Assembly: GCA_003116995.1 (NCBI GenBank)
Contig: BDSL01000032.1
Location: 186,001-250,000, forward strand
Source: Yamagishiella unicocca
Taxonomy: Eukaryota > Chlorophyta > Chlorophyceae > Chlamydomonadales > Volvocaceae
Direction: 5' to 3'
Length of the DNA: 64,000 nucleotides
The position numbers and the translations under genes are program-made. Under the pieces are notes generated by a model. That model was not told the origin of the DNA. It made no database searches and saw only the letters and a program-made list of their open reading frames with translations. This document shows positions 43,701 through 54,169 of the stretch, piece after piece. Position 1 is the stretch's first letter. Every line of letters begins with the position of its first letter.

Positions 43701-46700
43701 CCGCCCGCTCCTCCTCCTCCTCTTCCTCGTCCAAACCATCTGCACCCAGCATCACCGCCCGCCGGCTGCCGGGCGCGCTCAGGCCGCTGCTGGTGAGGAA
43801 CATGCCCGGCGTGGTGTTGCCGCGGGGAGTGGCCAGCCCTGTGGACTCGCTGGTGAAGCTGCGGTGGTAGCGCCCGCCGGAGCCGAAGGGCGCGGTACCG
43901 GTGCTCTGGCGGTGCTGAGAGTGGGGGTAGCAGGGCAGGCCGTGCTGCACGCGACAGGGTGGAGGCCGGGTGCGGGGGCGCGGGGAGGGCGATCAAAGGG
44001 CATCTAGCAACGTTTCCAGCGCGGCAGTGAACTAGGTATAATGAGAGGCGTCATGGGTGCACCCAAGGTATTTCCCTTTGCCCTAGACGGCGATTGGTAT
44101 GGGTATCCTAGACGGCGATTGGTATGGGTATCCTAGACGGCAATTGGTATGGGTATCAGCCAAAACGGCACTCAAGGAGGTGGGATGTGCGGGCAGGAGT
44201 AGTTGCGGCGGGAGGCTACTAGGATGTGCCCTGTGCCCTCGCTGCACCAGCACCTATCCAGCCGCCCCGCAGCACCACGATAGCGCAGGTCAGCTCCGCC
44301 CCTCCCCACCCAGCCTCACGTCCAGCAGGGCCTCCACCGCAGCCCTCGTCAGCGCCCGCAGCTCCGTGCCGCCAGAGCTGCCCGCGCTGCGCTCCGCCCC
44401 TCCGGCGCCACCGCCGGTGCTGGCCCCCACGCCGCCGCCGCCGCAGCTGCCGCCAGCGCTTCCCGCCAGGTATACCGTCAGCCCCAGCGCAGCGCCCACC
44501 ACAGTCGTGCGCTGCGCCACCGCCACGGCCTCGCAGCTGGTCATGGCCCGCAGGACCTGCGCCGCGCAATCCGAGGTACCCAGACGGGGTGGCCGCGTCG
44601 GCGAGGCGGGTACACGGGTTTGGTGTACGCGTGGCGGAAGGCCAAGCAGTGGGACGCCCCGTAGCGAAGAAACCGCAACCGAAGTATCCAAGGGCATAGC
44701 AGGGGCAATCACATTTTAGCGATGTTTACGGTATAAACGGCCGCCACGCGCACAGCCGCTTGAATCCCCCTGGGTAACGAGCTTGCAAATGGCGGTGCAG
44801 GCTCGCGGGCAAAATAAGGATTAACTGAGCCCCTCTGGCCCAGCGGTGCCGCGGCTGGACCGGGATGCTGAGCCGGCAGCTGGTCGGAGGCGGGCACGAC
44901 TTCGCACCTGCGCTGTGATGTCACCGGGGACCACCGTCATGACCGGGGGATCAAGAGGGATGACCCCCGCCAGGTACACCAGCCCACGGTAGCTGGTCGC
45001 CTGCGCCAATGGAGAGGACCGGTGCCAGCGTAAGTTACGGGGTAGGATGCGGCCGCAGCGTAGGTTACGGGGTTGAAGGCACGCACAACACAACAAGCCG
45101 TGGAGAAACCACCAACGCCAACTCAGCAAGGCATGCCTAGTGGCTGCGGGAGGGTTTAGAGAGACAGTTGGGCGCGGCCAGGAAGGCCGGGTCGTGTTTG
45201 CCGGAGGAGATACCCTTGCGAGCACCGCCCCAAACCCCACCTGGCTGTAGGGCCCTATGCAGCTGGGGGCCCAGGAGCTGATGCTCTGCACGTGAAGCAC
45301 ACGCCGCGTGTGGCGAGCCACGGGCGACGGCGAGCTCAGCGGCACGTGGGAAATGGGGGGTGCCGACCCGCGGGCCAGCAGGAACTCGCACATGACGGGG
45401 CAGTCGTGTGGCAGGCACACCTGCACGCAAGCGCGCGAGGGGGGGTCGCGGCCGGGGAAGTGCCTGCAGCGCAGCGGACGAGGGGAGTGGTGTGGCGGGA
45501 GGAGGTTGGCGGTGAATGGACGGGGAAGTTGGAACCGAACGCTGGTGAGTGCGGCTGGGTAGGCCGTGGCAAGGGGCCATGAGGGCTCACAAAACCAGCC
45601 GTACGCATTGCCCTCCCTGCAAGACTCTCCTCGCCTGTCTTTCTCCCCTCAGCCCACCACCCCAATGCCCACCCTCGCCCACAGCACCACCCCAAACCCA
45701 CTTGCAGTACACTCCATTGGCCGCTTGGAAGTGGCCCATGTTGGCCAGGAAGAGGTGCACGAACAGGCAGTGGTGCAGGTCCATGTTCTGCGCCGCCAGC
45801 TCTGCGGCAGACGGGGGCACCGCGATGTGGGCAGCGTCAGGGCGTGGGGCGGTGCAGGTGCTGCACGCGTGGCGGGACAGGAGGACTGAAGGAATACACT
45901 CGGGGCTAATGGTTGGCAGATAAACAGCTGGCTGCGTTTCGGCGGCCAGGAGAGCCAGCGGACGAGCCAGCGGACGACGTGCGGGTGATGTGGGTCGGGA
46001 GTAATGTGGTCGGAGTGATGTGGGTCACAGCGATGTGGGTCTGGGTCGCAACGATGTGGGTCAGAGCGATGTGGGTCAGAGCGATGTGGGTCGGGAGGGA
46101 AGCCACGCCTGGCAGCGCCGGTGTTTGCGTGCTCCTGCGGTGACCAGGCCTCCATGCATGCTCGAAGGACCCATAAGTCAGCAACCGTGAGAACGACCAT
46201 TCACCACGACCCACGAACGGCTCTGATTTCTGTGGACACGGCTCACCAGCGGCCGATGTGAGCCTCACGGAGTCGTCGTCAGCCCCAAACTAACCAGCAG
46301 GACACCCTTTCCCCCCTTGTACCTTGTTGCGTGGTCGACAGCACCGCGTTCAAAGCCGCGGTGGTGTCGCACTCAGTCACATCTGACGGCAGGGCCGACC
46401 TGGTGCGCAGCGCCCGGCAGACCAGCTGCACGTAGTCGGGGCCCGTGCACATGGACACCTGCACGCTGAAGGACGTCGGCATCACCGGCTGTAGCAGCGG
46501 GTCCACCGGGCAGGCAGCCGCCGCTGCGGCCGCAGCCTGAGAGGCTGCAGAGGCAGCTGCTGCCACAGTGGCCGCATGAGAGGCAGCTGCAGTGGCCGCA
46601 TGAGAGGCAGCTGCAGCTGCAGTGGCCGCATGAGAGGCAGCTGCAGCTGCAGTGGCCGCATGGGAGGCAGCTGCAGCTGCAGTGGCGGCATGAGAGGCAG

Positions 46701-48649
46701 CTGCACTGTCGGCCGCGGCGGCGATGGAGTTGCCTGCCGACGAAGGGCCGCTGGCCACGGCTGGGGCTGGCGCCGGTCCGGCGTTGCAGCGGCTGAACCG
46801 CGGCCCCCCAACGTAGTCCTCCGGCACGTGCCTCACGTCCGCCGGCAGCTCGGCGCCCTCCCAGCCGGGCTTGGGCACCACGCGGAAGACCTTCGGCACC
46901 AGATAGCCCACATCGCTGGTGCCATGCACCACCTAATGAATGGGGGTGGGGAACGGCGCACGGTGAGGGTTGGGGTCGCTTGGCCAGGCGCATGCCAGTG
47001 GCACACGCTCCCATCCTCTCAGCTGCAGCATGGCGAGATCTGATCCCATTACCCTTAAGAGCAGGACAGGGCAGGGCACGTATTGGCCGCCGGAGGACAG
47101 GCATCGCCACCGCCGCCTTTTCGCACGGCGTACCTCGTACTCGTCCATCTCAATGCACCCCCGGGAGAACACTGAGCAGTCCAGCGTGAGTGTCTCGTAC
47201 TCGCCGCCCTCCCCGCACACGTTGCAGCCGTACGCATCCGCCAACGCCAGCAGCGTGGGCTCCATGGCGGCGATGGTGCGGCCGAGGTGCTTGCGGGGCT
47301 GCAGGCCCAGGCAGGCAACCTGGCGGCGTCGAGGCAGAGGGGCAGCACGGTGAAAGGAGTACGCAGCGCAGAACGCTGTCTGCCACCGCAACTGCAGGAG
47401 TCGAAAACGGGCATCTGCGTGCCAGCATCAGGGCTGAAAGTTGATGCCCTGAGGCACGTCTCTAGGGGGCCCCTGTCCACCTGTTGCCGCCAGTCTCCGA
47501 ACAAGAGGAGAAGACATGATGGCATCAAACCCTCGGCTGTCCCCCTCCGCCCTACCTTCACCAGGATAGCCTCCACGCCGCTCTCCACCATGCCCCTGCG
47601 GGAAACAACGACGCGGCGGACGGTGTGTCTTCGTTTGGGGACCCAGATCCAGGTTCCAACCTCCCATCCCACCATACACCAGGACCGCAACACCATGGCG
47701 GCTGACGGGTTCGCCATACCTGCATGTCTAACAGCCCATGAATACGTCAGCCGTCCTCCCTACAACGCCAAAAGCCTACTAACCGCCAGCCGCCTGACAG
47801 CGCAGCCTTCGCCCTCCGTGGTTTGGACACGCACGCTGGTGGCGCTCACGATCGGGAGAACCTGCCCCGTATGCATGACCATGTACAATCCGTCACCTGA
47901 TGTGCGTCGTTGCATTACAGCCCCAGGCGCGTTCCGCATGCTCCTACAACCCACCCACCGACCCCAAAAAAATTTCCAGGCCCCAGAAGAGGTCACATGG
48001 GTGGCGATAGCGGACACTGCGGAACAGGTAGCGGCAAGCGCTGAACTCGGCGCACCTGAGCAACAGACGCTGCGGTTGGTGCCATAGGTACGCCAAGGAC
48101 ACCAAGTTGAGACGGCTGCATACATTCTCAACGCGCAGGCGCTGATAATCAGATGCGATTGCCCCAGATGCCACTGCTTGGATCCCCGGTACAGTCTCCT
48201 TAATGAAAGCTAGCAGGTGGAAAAGGTCCTCGACTTCATCGCCGTCTGTCGGCGAGTAGCCAAGGTCTTGCACGCTGCTGGTGCCCGATATCCGCTTTCG
48301 GAACAACGGTAAGCCCATGCATGCCGCGTATGCTCCCACAAGCTGGTGTCCAACCTGTCGGCGAGTCCCGCGTAGGGGGGGGAGTGGGAATCCCTTTCGG
48401 CCGCCAGAACCAGACTGCAAACCTAGCTTGGACCCCCACAAAATTAGTTTAAATGCAACGTGTTGTCGCAACCAGAACACCGTTGCCGGTCAAGCCCACC
48501 GTCTGAAAGCAGAAGGAGTCCAGCTCATCCGGAGCAGACTCTTCCGGCAGCAGGTTGGCTAGCGCGACGACGTCATGACCGTGTTGCTTGCATAGCTGCA
48601 TAGAGTAACATGAGTCCTTTCCACCAGATACTAGCGCGACCACGCGCAT
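40763..48649 (-). CDS. DPH6: Diphthine-ammonia ligase (DPH6) with RidA-like domains, twelve exons
   Basis: Exons 48649-48500, 48354-48056, 47595-47556, 47319-47134, 46932-46323, 45801-45702, 45463-45241, 45000-44908, 44556-44320, 43944-43576, 43338-43212 and 42996-40763. The sum is 4668 bases, 1555 residues, in frame. DPH6 performs the last, ATP-dependent amidation step of diphthamide synthesis on elongation factor 2. Seen: PP-loop MRVVALVSGGKDS at residues 1-13, ASGAIASDYQRLRVENVCSR, CNVCGEGGEYETLTLDC, then two RidA/YjgF-like units (LHHCLFVHLFLANMGHF; SSWAPSCIGPYSQ with YLAGVIPLDPP), as in plant DPH6. It is about twice the plant length (roughly 720 residues) because of Ala/Gly/Gln/His/Ser-rich inserts in exons 5, 10 and 12. 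The final WVPVQR and CVAVLEL strands match the plant C-terminus. Confidence 0.93.
44083..44157. repeat. 25-bp tandem repeat, three copies
   Basis: Unit TAGACGGCGATTGGTATGGG plus TATCC, in the DPH6 intron between exons 9 and 10. Confidence 0.9.
46556..46710 (-). repeat. 30-bp in-frame coding repeat of DPH6 exon 5
   Basis: About five imperfect units with plus-strand core GTGGCCGCATGAGAGGCAGC encode Ala-rich ASHAATAAAA-type decapeptides within residues 226-428, between the PP-loop domain and the first RidA-like unit. Because the unit is a multiple of three, copy number can change without a frameshift. Confidence 0.85.
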
Positions 48650-49095
48650 GGTACCGCGCCTCCTCGTAAGAACTCCGAGAGGAGAGTTCCTAAGCCATAA
48701 ATCCTAACGCCAATTCCTAGCCAACAGAATTCAATCAGTATTTGCGCGGAAGCTCCCGAGTTTGCAAGTGTCAGTAGGGAATGACAGAGTAAGATATATA
48801 AATAATAACGCTGTTGCAATATTGTGAAAATACGTATTGCATCCACTCAGGGCAAGTTGCGTCATGTGTCGGCTGGAACGAATTAAACATGACGTCTCAA
48901 CGGCCATGTCGTAAAACAAAGGAGTCGGCGGGTGATGGTATGTCGTGTGTCTGTGCTCTCACGTGCAATGTATGACTTCAGCATATAGAGGATAGGAGCC
49001 TAAAGTGGGTCCAGCGTTTGTCGTCGTCATAGCGAGCCTGACGTGACCGAAGCTTGGCGACAGGTCCTTTCATCCTACACATATTCAAGCGTAGT
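48650..49095. promoter_or_regulatory. Divergent upstream region of DPH6 and the SRPBCC-like gene
   Basis: A 446-base head-to-head gap, AT-rich in the middle. AGATATATAAATAATAACG at about 48791 is the best TATA-like element, but neither start lies at the usual distance from it, so its use is uncertain. Confidence 0.5.
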
Positions 49096-52000
49096 ATGAG
49101 CTGTCAGGGTGCTGGGGGAGCGATTGGTCTCACTGGCTCGACTGATCGCAGCAATATGGACACAAAGGAGGCATGGAATGAAAAAGACCAGGCCATCACT
49201 GTTTCGGAGGGCAACGGCTTCCTATATAACTTGACGCTGCGCGCAAAGGTAGCCGCAAACTGTGGCTCAGCAGTGGGCAGCCAACCGTTGCTGAGCTTAG
49301 CCCACTGCCCACAGGTCGACTCAAACCCAAATGATATCTACAATATTCTCATCGACCCCAACACCGTTTCTATATTCCGGTCTATTAAGGTGAGATGTCG
49401 TCTTTGCAGCAGGCTGGAAGGGGGAGGAGGTCTGGCCGGCCGCACAGCATAGCCGATGCCGCTGCTGGCACATATGGTCCGTGTTGGACGCATGGAGACA
49501 GACAGTAGCCCCTGGCAGTGAAGCTTGGGGCGGTTCCGCACGCTGTACATGTGGTGCATTTCAGGCCAGCGGTCTTGGCCCGCCCCCCGTGCTGCCCGTT
49601 CTGTCCACCTTAGTTCCCAATCAGCGATTATCGCAGCAGAGGCGCATTTTGGAGGGGCTGGGATACCGCCCCTGGTGTATTTCGACCAAAAGGCATGGCG
49701 ATAGGGGGACACGGAGGCAGTGGGTCGGGCCGTAAGACAGGCAAGGAGGTACCGGGGCATGCAATGATCGCTGTCGGCTCCCGTAGTGCGATGCAGCACA
49801 CCGCCTGCCCACGGCCAGCCCCCACTCGCACTGGCACCGCACACGGCCGGGTGGTACGAACGTGGAGCTGCGCACAGCACCCGATCATGCCGTAGCCAGG
49901 GTAACCACGCCGACGCCAGGGTAACCACGCCGACGCCAGGGTATATAAGCGCGCACAGCACGCCATCTGGGTCGGCGCACACAGCACGCACAGCATGCCA
50001 TCTGGGTCGGCGGCCAGTCGACTGGGCCCTCTCTGCATCGGCTAAAGGCCGGGTGCCGCGGCCCCAACTCGGCAGGAGTGCACGTACCGGCGGGTGCTGG
50101 AGGAGGACGGCAAGGGGCGGCGCAAGCTGGAGGTGGGACACAAGGCGCTGACGCGCTTCCTGTTCATCAACGTTACCTTTGTAAGTCCGGACGGACGCTG
50201 GTGGGGCGGACGCTGGTGGGGCGGACGCTGGTGGGGCGGACGCTGGTGGGGCGGACGCTGGTGGGGCGGACGCTGGTGGGGCGGACGCCGGTGGGGCGGA
50301 CGCCGGTGGGGCGGAAGCTGGTGGGGCGGACGCTGGTGTCGGTGCCTGTGCCAGGGACGTGAGCCGGACGCTGGTTTCTGAGCTTGCGCCGCCTGCGACA
50401 CGGCTCGCAGGCGGACGCAGAACGGTGTGCTGCCCGCCGGCTGTACGACCTGCGGGTGCACCCGCCCAACACCAGTACCCCCTTGGCGCTGACGTGGAGC
50501 GCCCAACCTTGTCCGTACGACTGACCGCAGGAAACGCACTTGTTCGTGTGGGAGGACGACGTTGAGCGAACGGTGCGGCGTGGTGACATGGGTACTTGAC
50601 CGGTTCGGGAGCTGCTGGGCGGGGAGGGTGACACATTCAGCAGTTTGGCGAGTACGGCACGCGTGAAGAGGCCTGTGCCGGCAGGGTGCCGGCGATGGCA
50701 TGAGGTAGCGGCAGTTCAACGGGACGTGAGCTCGTGCTGCGCTGGCACCGGAGACTGGTGTGGGCCCATGTGGGAGACTGAGAGCTGGCTCGTTAGTACT
50801 GGAACTCTGGAAGGGTTCTCCTGTCACCGCTCCACCCAGCTGACCCACGCCCATCCCTAGGATTCCACGCCTTGGGGTCCGTCGGCGCGGCCTCCAAGGG
50901 CCAGCCAGTCGGAACAGGCCTGCACGCGGCCGCACTGCGTCGCACGCCACATGCCCCTCTCGCGCAAGCGGCCCCGGCGCGACCCCGCCGCCCGCCTCCA
51001 TGCTCCTGTCGCCCCGGTTCGAACCGCTCTCGGCATGTCCCGCCCACCCCGCCACCGCAGATCAAGTTCCAGATGGCTCGGCCGGGCATGATGCAAAAGG
51101 TAGGCCGCGGGCGGGCAATGAGGGCGCGGGCAGCTTGCTTCCCTGTGCGCTGCCCTGCGGAGGAGGCTCCGGGGGCTGACCCCGCTCCTAGGGCTTGCCG
51201 CTGACGGTACGCGTGTTCGCTGCCTCCCGCTGTGCGCTGGCTCTGCCCGCAGTTTGACGGCTGCTGGCGCATCAAGCCCTTCACGCAGCAGACACTGGAC
51301 AGCATATACCACCCGGAGCGCCTGAAGCCGCAGCATGACCACCACCACCACAAGCACAACCATCACCACCACAACCCGTTTGGGCCCTTCAACGCGTCGG
51401 GTCTGTTCGGCTTCCTGCACATGCACCAGAGTAAGCGACGCCCTGAACCCTGCAAATGGCGCAGCCCCACCCGACACGCATTCCCTCTAAACCCAATTAT
51501 GCTTCCATGCGTTGCGCCGCGCTGCATTGCTCGTTCCTTATCTTGCGCTTACGTGTCATCATGTGACCGACCCCGTACCCCTCGTACTCCGGTGCTGGTC
51601 ATCAGAGCAACCCGAGGAGAAGGAGTCCCTGGTGACGCTGGAGCAAAGCATCCTGCCGCGCGGCAACGTGCCGCCGGGCCTTAAAGGACTGGTGCGGGGG
51701 CTGTGCGCGCACCAGCTGCGCAGCATGATGGACGACTTGCGCAAGGAGCTGAAGCGGCGCCAGGACGGTGGGTGGGGGGTAGGCTGGGGGGCAGCGATAC
51801 GGGTCGGGCGTACGGGCAGAGTGGCTGCTGCTGAGGTCGATTGGGAGCTGGAAGAGGAGGTGGGGTTTGGGGCGGATGAGTTGCGGGAGAAGGGTCGTCG
51901 CGAGGGATGGGTCGAGCGTATGGAAGCCAGGCAGGGAAGGGTGCCGGGCAGGGGCATGGGAGTTGGCGTGTCGTCGGAGAGGTCGCTGGGTGATATATGA

Positions 52001-52359
52001 AGGCGGAAAGATTTACTGCAGCGAATGTGATCAGCCACAGGCCGTGTTCCCTGCCAGAGGGCAGCAAGGCAAGATGCCGACCGGACGCGGAAGCCCGACT
52101 GTGTACTGTCTTTGTATTACTTTGTGAGCCGTGCAGTATTCCCCAGCATCCCTCTCCCGGTCATAGCTTACCCATGGGGTCATCGTCATCGCTTCCATGG
52201 CTTGCAGGCACATCCACGACTATGGTTCCTAAAGCCGCGGAGGCGGAAGGTCTCGCCAAGGGCAAGGCCACCGCAGCGGCCCCAGCGGCGTGCATGGCCC
52301 TGGCCAGTCGGACGCTGTGGGGAGCCGCGGCGCCCCTCAACATCACGATCCGGCTTTGA
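49096..52359 (+). CDS. START/SRPBCC-like (polyketide cyclase/lipid transport type) protein, seven exons
   Basis: Exons 49096-49389, 50076-50180, 50531-50572, 51061-51099, 51253-51430, 51606-51767 and 52208-52359. The sum is 972 bases, 323 residues, in frame, with two micro-exons of 42 and 39 bases. The start is the first ATG in frame. Seen: VDSNPNDIYNILIDPNTVSI followed by FRSIK, the usual opening helix of SRPBCC folds, then alternating strands (CTYRRVLEEDGKG, VGHKALTRFLFINVTF, HLFVWEDDVERT, IKFQMARPGMMQKF) and a C-terminal helix (GLVRGLCAHQLRSMMDDLRK). The fold binds hydrophobic ligands such as lipids in a cavity. A His cluster at about residues 187-200 interrupts the domain and could bind metal. 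The C-terminal 50 residues are Ala-rich. The fold call is by pattern and the function is unknown. Confidence 0.65.
49896..49945. repeat. 20-bp direct repeat in intron 1 of the SRPBCC-like gene
   Basis: GCCAGGGTAACCACGCCGAC occurs twice, with a third truncated copy ending in GGTATATAAG. Confidence 0.8.
50192..50338. repeat. 15-bp GGACGCTGGTGGGGC minisatellite
   Basis: About ten units, ten bases after the exon 2 donor of the SRPBCC-like gene. The period is a multiple of three, so the array stays open in all frames. Confidence 0.93.
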
Positions 52360-54169
52360 GGACTGCACAAGGCCCTTCCGGAGCCGGCGGTAAGAAGGCT
52401 AACAGCAAAAGCAGCAGCAAAAGCAAAAGCAGCATTCGCGGGGGGCTTTCTAAACTTCCTTCAAACTCATCCGCGAGATGCGACTTTACCACCCAGCTAC
52501 GTGCTACATGCAAGCACCCGTGCGCAGCGAGCGGCCCGCGGGGCCGGCGTACGATGCTGCCATGCTGCCCCGCCGCCGCCGCGCCGCACGGGCTTGTGGT
52601 GCTGAGCCGGGACTGGAGCATTTGGACGGAAGCCTTGGCGGTGCCGGTTCCCTGCCTGAGTGAAGCAGAGGTGTAGGTGGCTTCTGGATCAGGACCAAGC
52701 GACATTCGGCGCGTAGGGAGCAAACATGTTCCAACCACATTCACAACTGTTCTTCACATCCACAACTGTTCTTCATGCCTGCCACAAGCAGGCCTTGGGG
52801 GCGCGGCATGCAGCCGGGTTGGAGGCGCACGTTGCGGGACGGCGGCCCGCGCGTGTGATGCGAGCCAGACCACACTTCCACGCGCCCCTATGGTCGGACG
52901 TACTGGTGATGGACGTATCATCACCCCCCGCAGCAGCGTGCAGCAGCGTGCAGCAGCGTGCAGCAGCGTGCAGCAGCGCGCTTCTGGTGTGAGCGTGCGG
53001 TCTGAGTGCGAGAGCTGAGGGACGCACTCATCCGACGGTGAGGGGTGGAGGGAGCTCGCTGGAGCGATGCTCCCGACGCCGCCTGGCCTGCCGATTTTTT
53101 TGTGACGCGCCTATTGCGTTCCAGCTTAGTACAGTACTATTGGACAGGGGTTTGACGAAGATGGGCAGCAAGTACAGCTTACGTGCACTGGTGTGTGGCC
53201 GGGGAGATCTTCCGCGCGTATTGCGACGGTTTGATTGCGGCAGCTAAATTGCAAACTGGATGTTGGGTCGCCGCAGCCGCAGCCGCGTCTTGTGGTAGTG
53301 GCCCGGAGGCGGGAGGCCCTGACGGAAGGTACGCATTGCCTGGTCGGCGCATTGCCATGGTGAATGGTGCTTCGGCATGTAGTCCTACCTTGAGGGGGGA
53401 ATCAGGCCTATTCGGTACCGTTAAGAGTGGGGTATGCAAGAAGAGTATGCATGGGGAAAGAGCGCGTTGCTGCGCGCAGGAAGCCCCGAGTGAACTGGGG
53501 GCCGTGCTTTGGTTAGTGCCCCGTGTCGTACCGTGCCGTGTCGTACCGTGCCGATTCTAGATGTTTTGGTGCGCGCCTGGCGCCGCTGCACACCTTGCGA
53601 GGCTGAAAGATGTGCGACGTGGCGAGGGGCCTTGAACTGTGGGGCAGGCAGGGAAGCTGGCGCGGGGCTGCATTTGGCCCCGTGATGACTCCGACATCAT
53701 GTATTCATACGGTGGTGTGGCAACATCCGATGTCCCAGCAGTTTGCCTGTCGACCCAGCCTTACACGATTGGACGTGGCCATCACACATGGGACCACTGA
53801 AGCCGTCAGACGCGACCCGGCGCACGCGCGCTCGACGCTCGCCTGTCCCAAGCTGGCTGCCGTAGCTGCCTGCCTCAGCTGTTCATCCCGGCCGCCGCCT
53901 TTCAGTGCCCCCTCATCGTCTCCACCAGACACGATGAAGCAGGGGCGCGCCTCCGCATCCGCGTCCGACACAAGAGCTCACTCGTCGGTTATCAGCCGCC
54001 CACCGCCGGACAGCACACCTCCCAGACCACCACCCAGCCGCACAATACACAAAACTGCCCCTCCTCGCGTGCCGGGCGCAGCCACCGGGGCCCAACGCCG
54101 CACGACCCGTTTACCCTCACTCCTATCCATGTCACGTAACCGGTATTTATGCCAACCCCCGTGCGGCTT
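52360..54169. other. 1.8-kb convergent gap without a supported gene
   Basis: This gap lies between the stop of the SRPBCC-like gene and the stop of the PAP2-like gene. It holds a 10-bp CAGCAGCGTG array at 52932-52980, two short GTCGTACCGTGCC copies near 53525-53552, and a family A/B core at 54125-54155. Small open frames here have no recognisable motif. Confidence 0.55.
52932..52980. repeat. 10-bp CAGCAGCGTG tandem array
   Basis: Nearly five units between the SRPBCC-like and PAP2-like genes. Confidence 0.85.
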
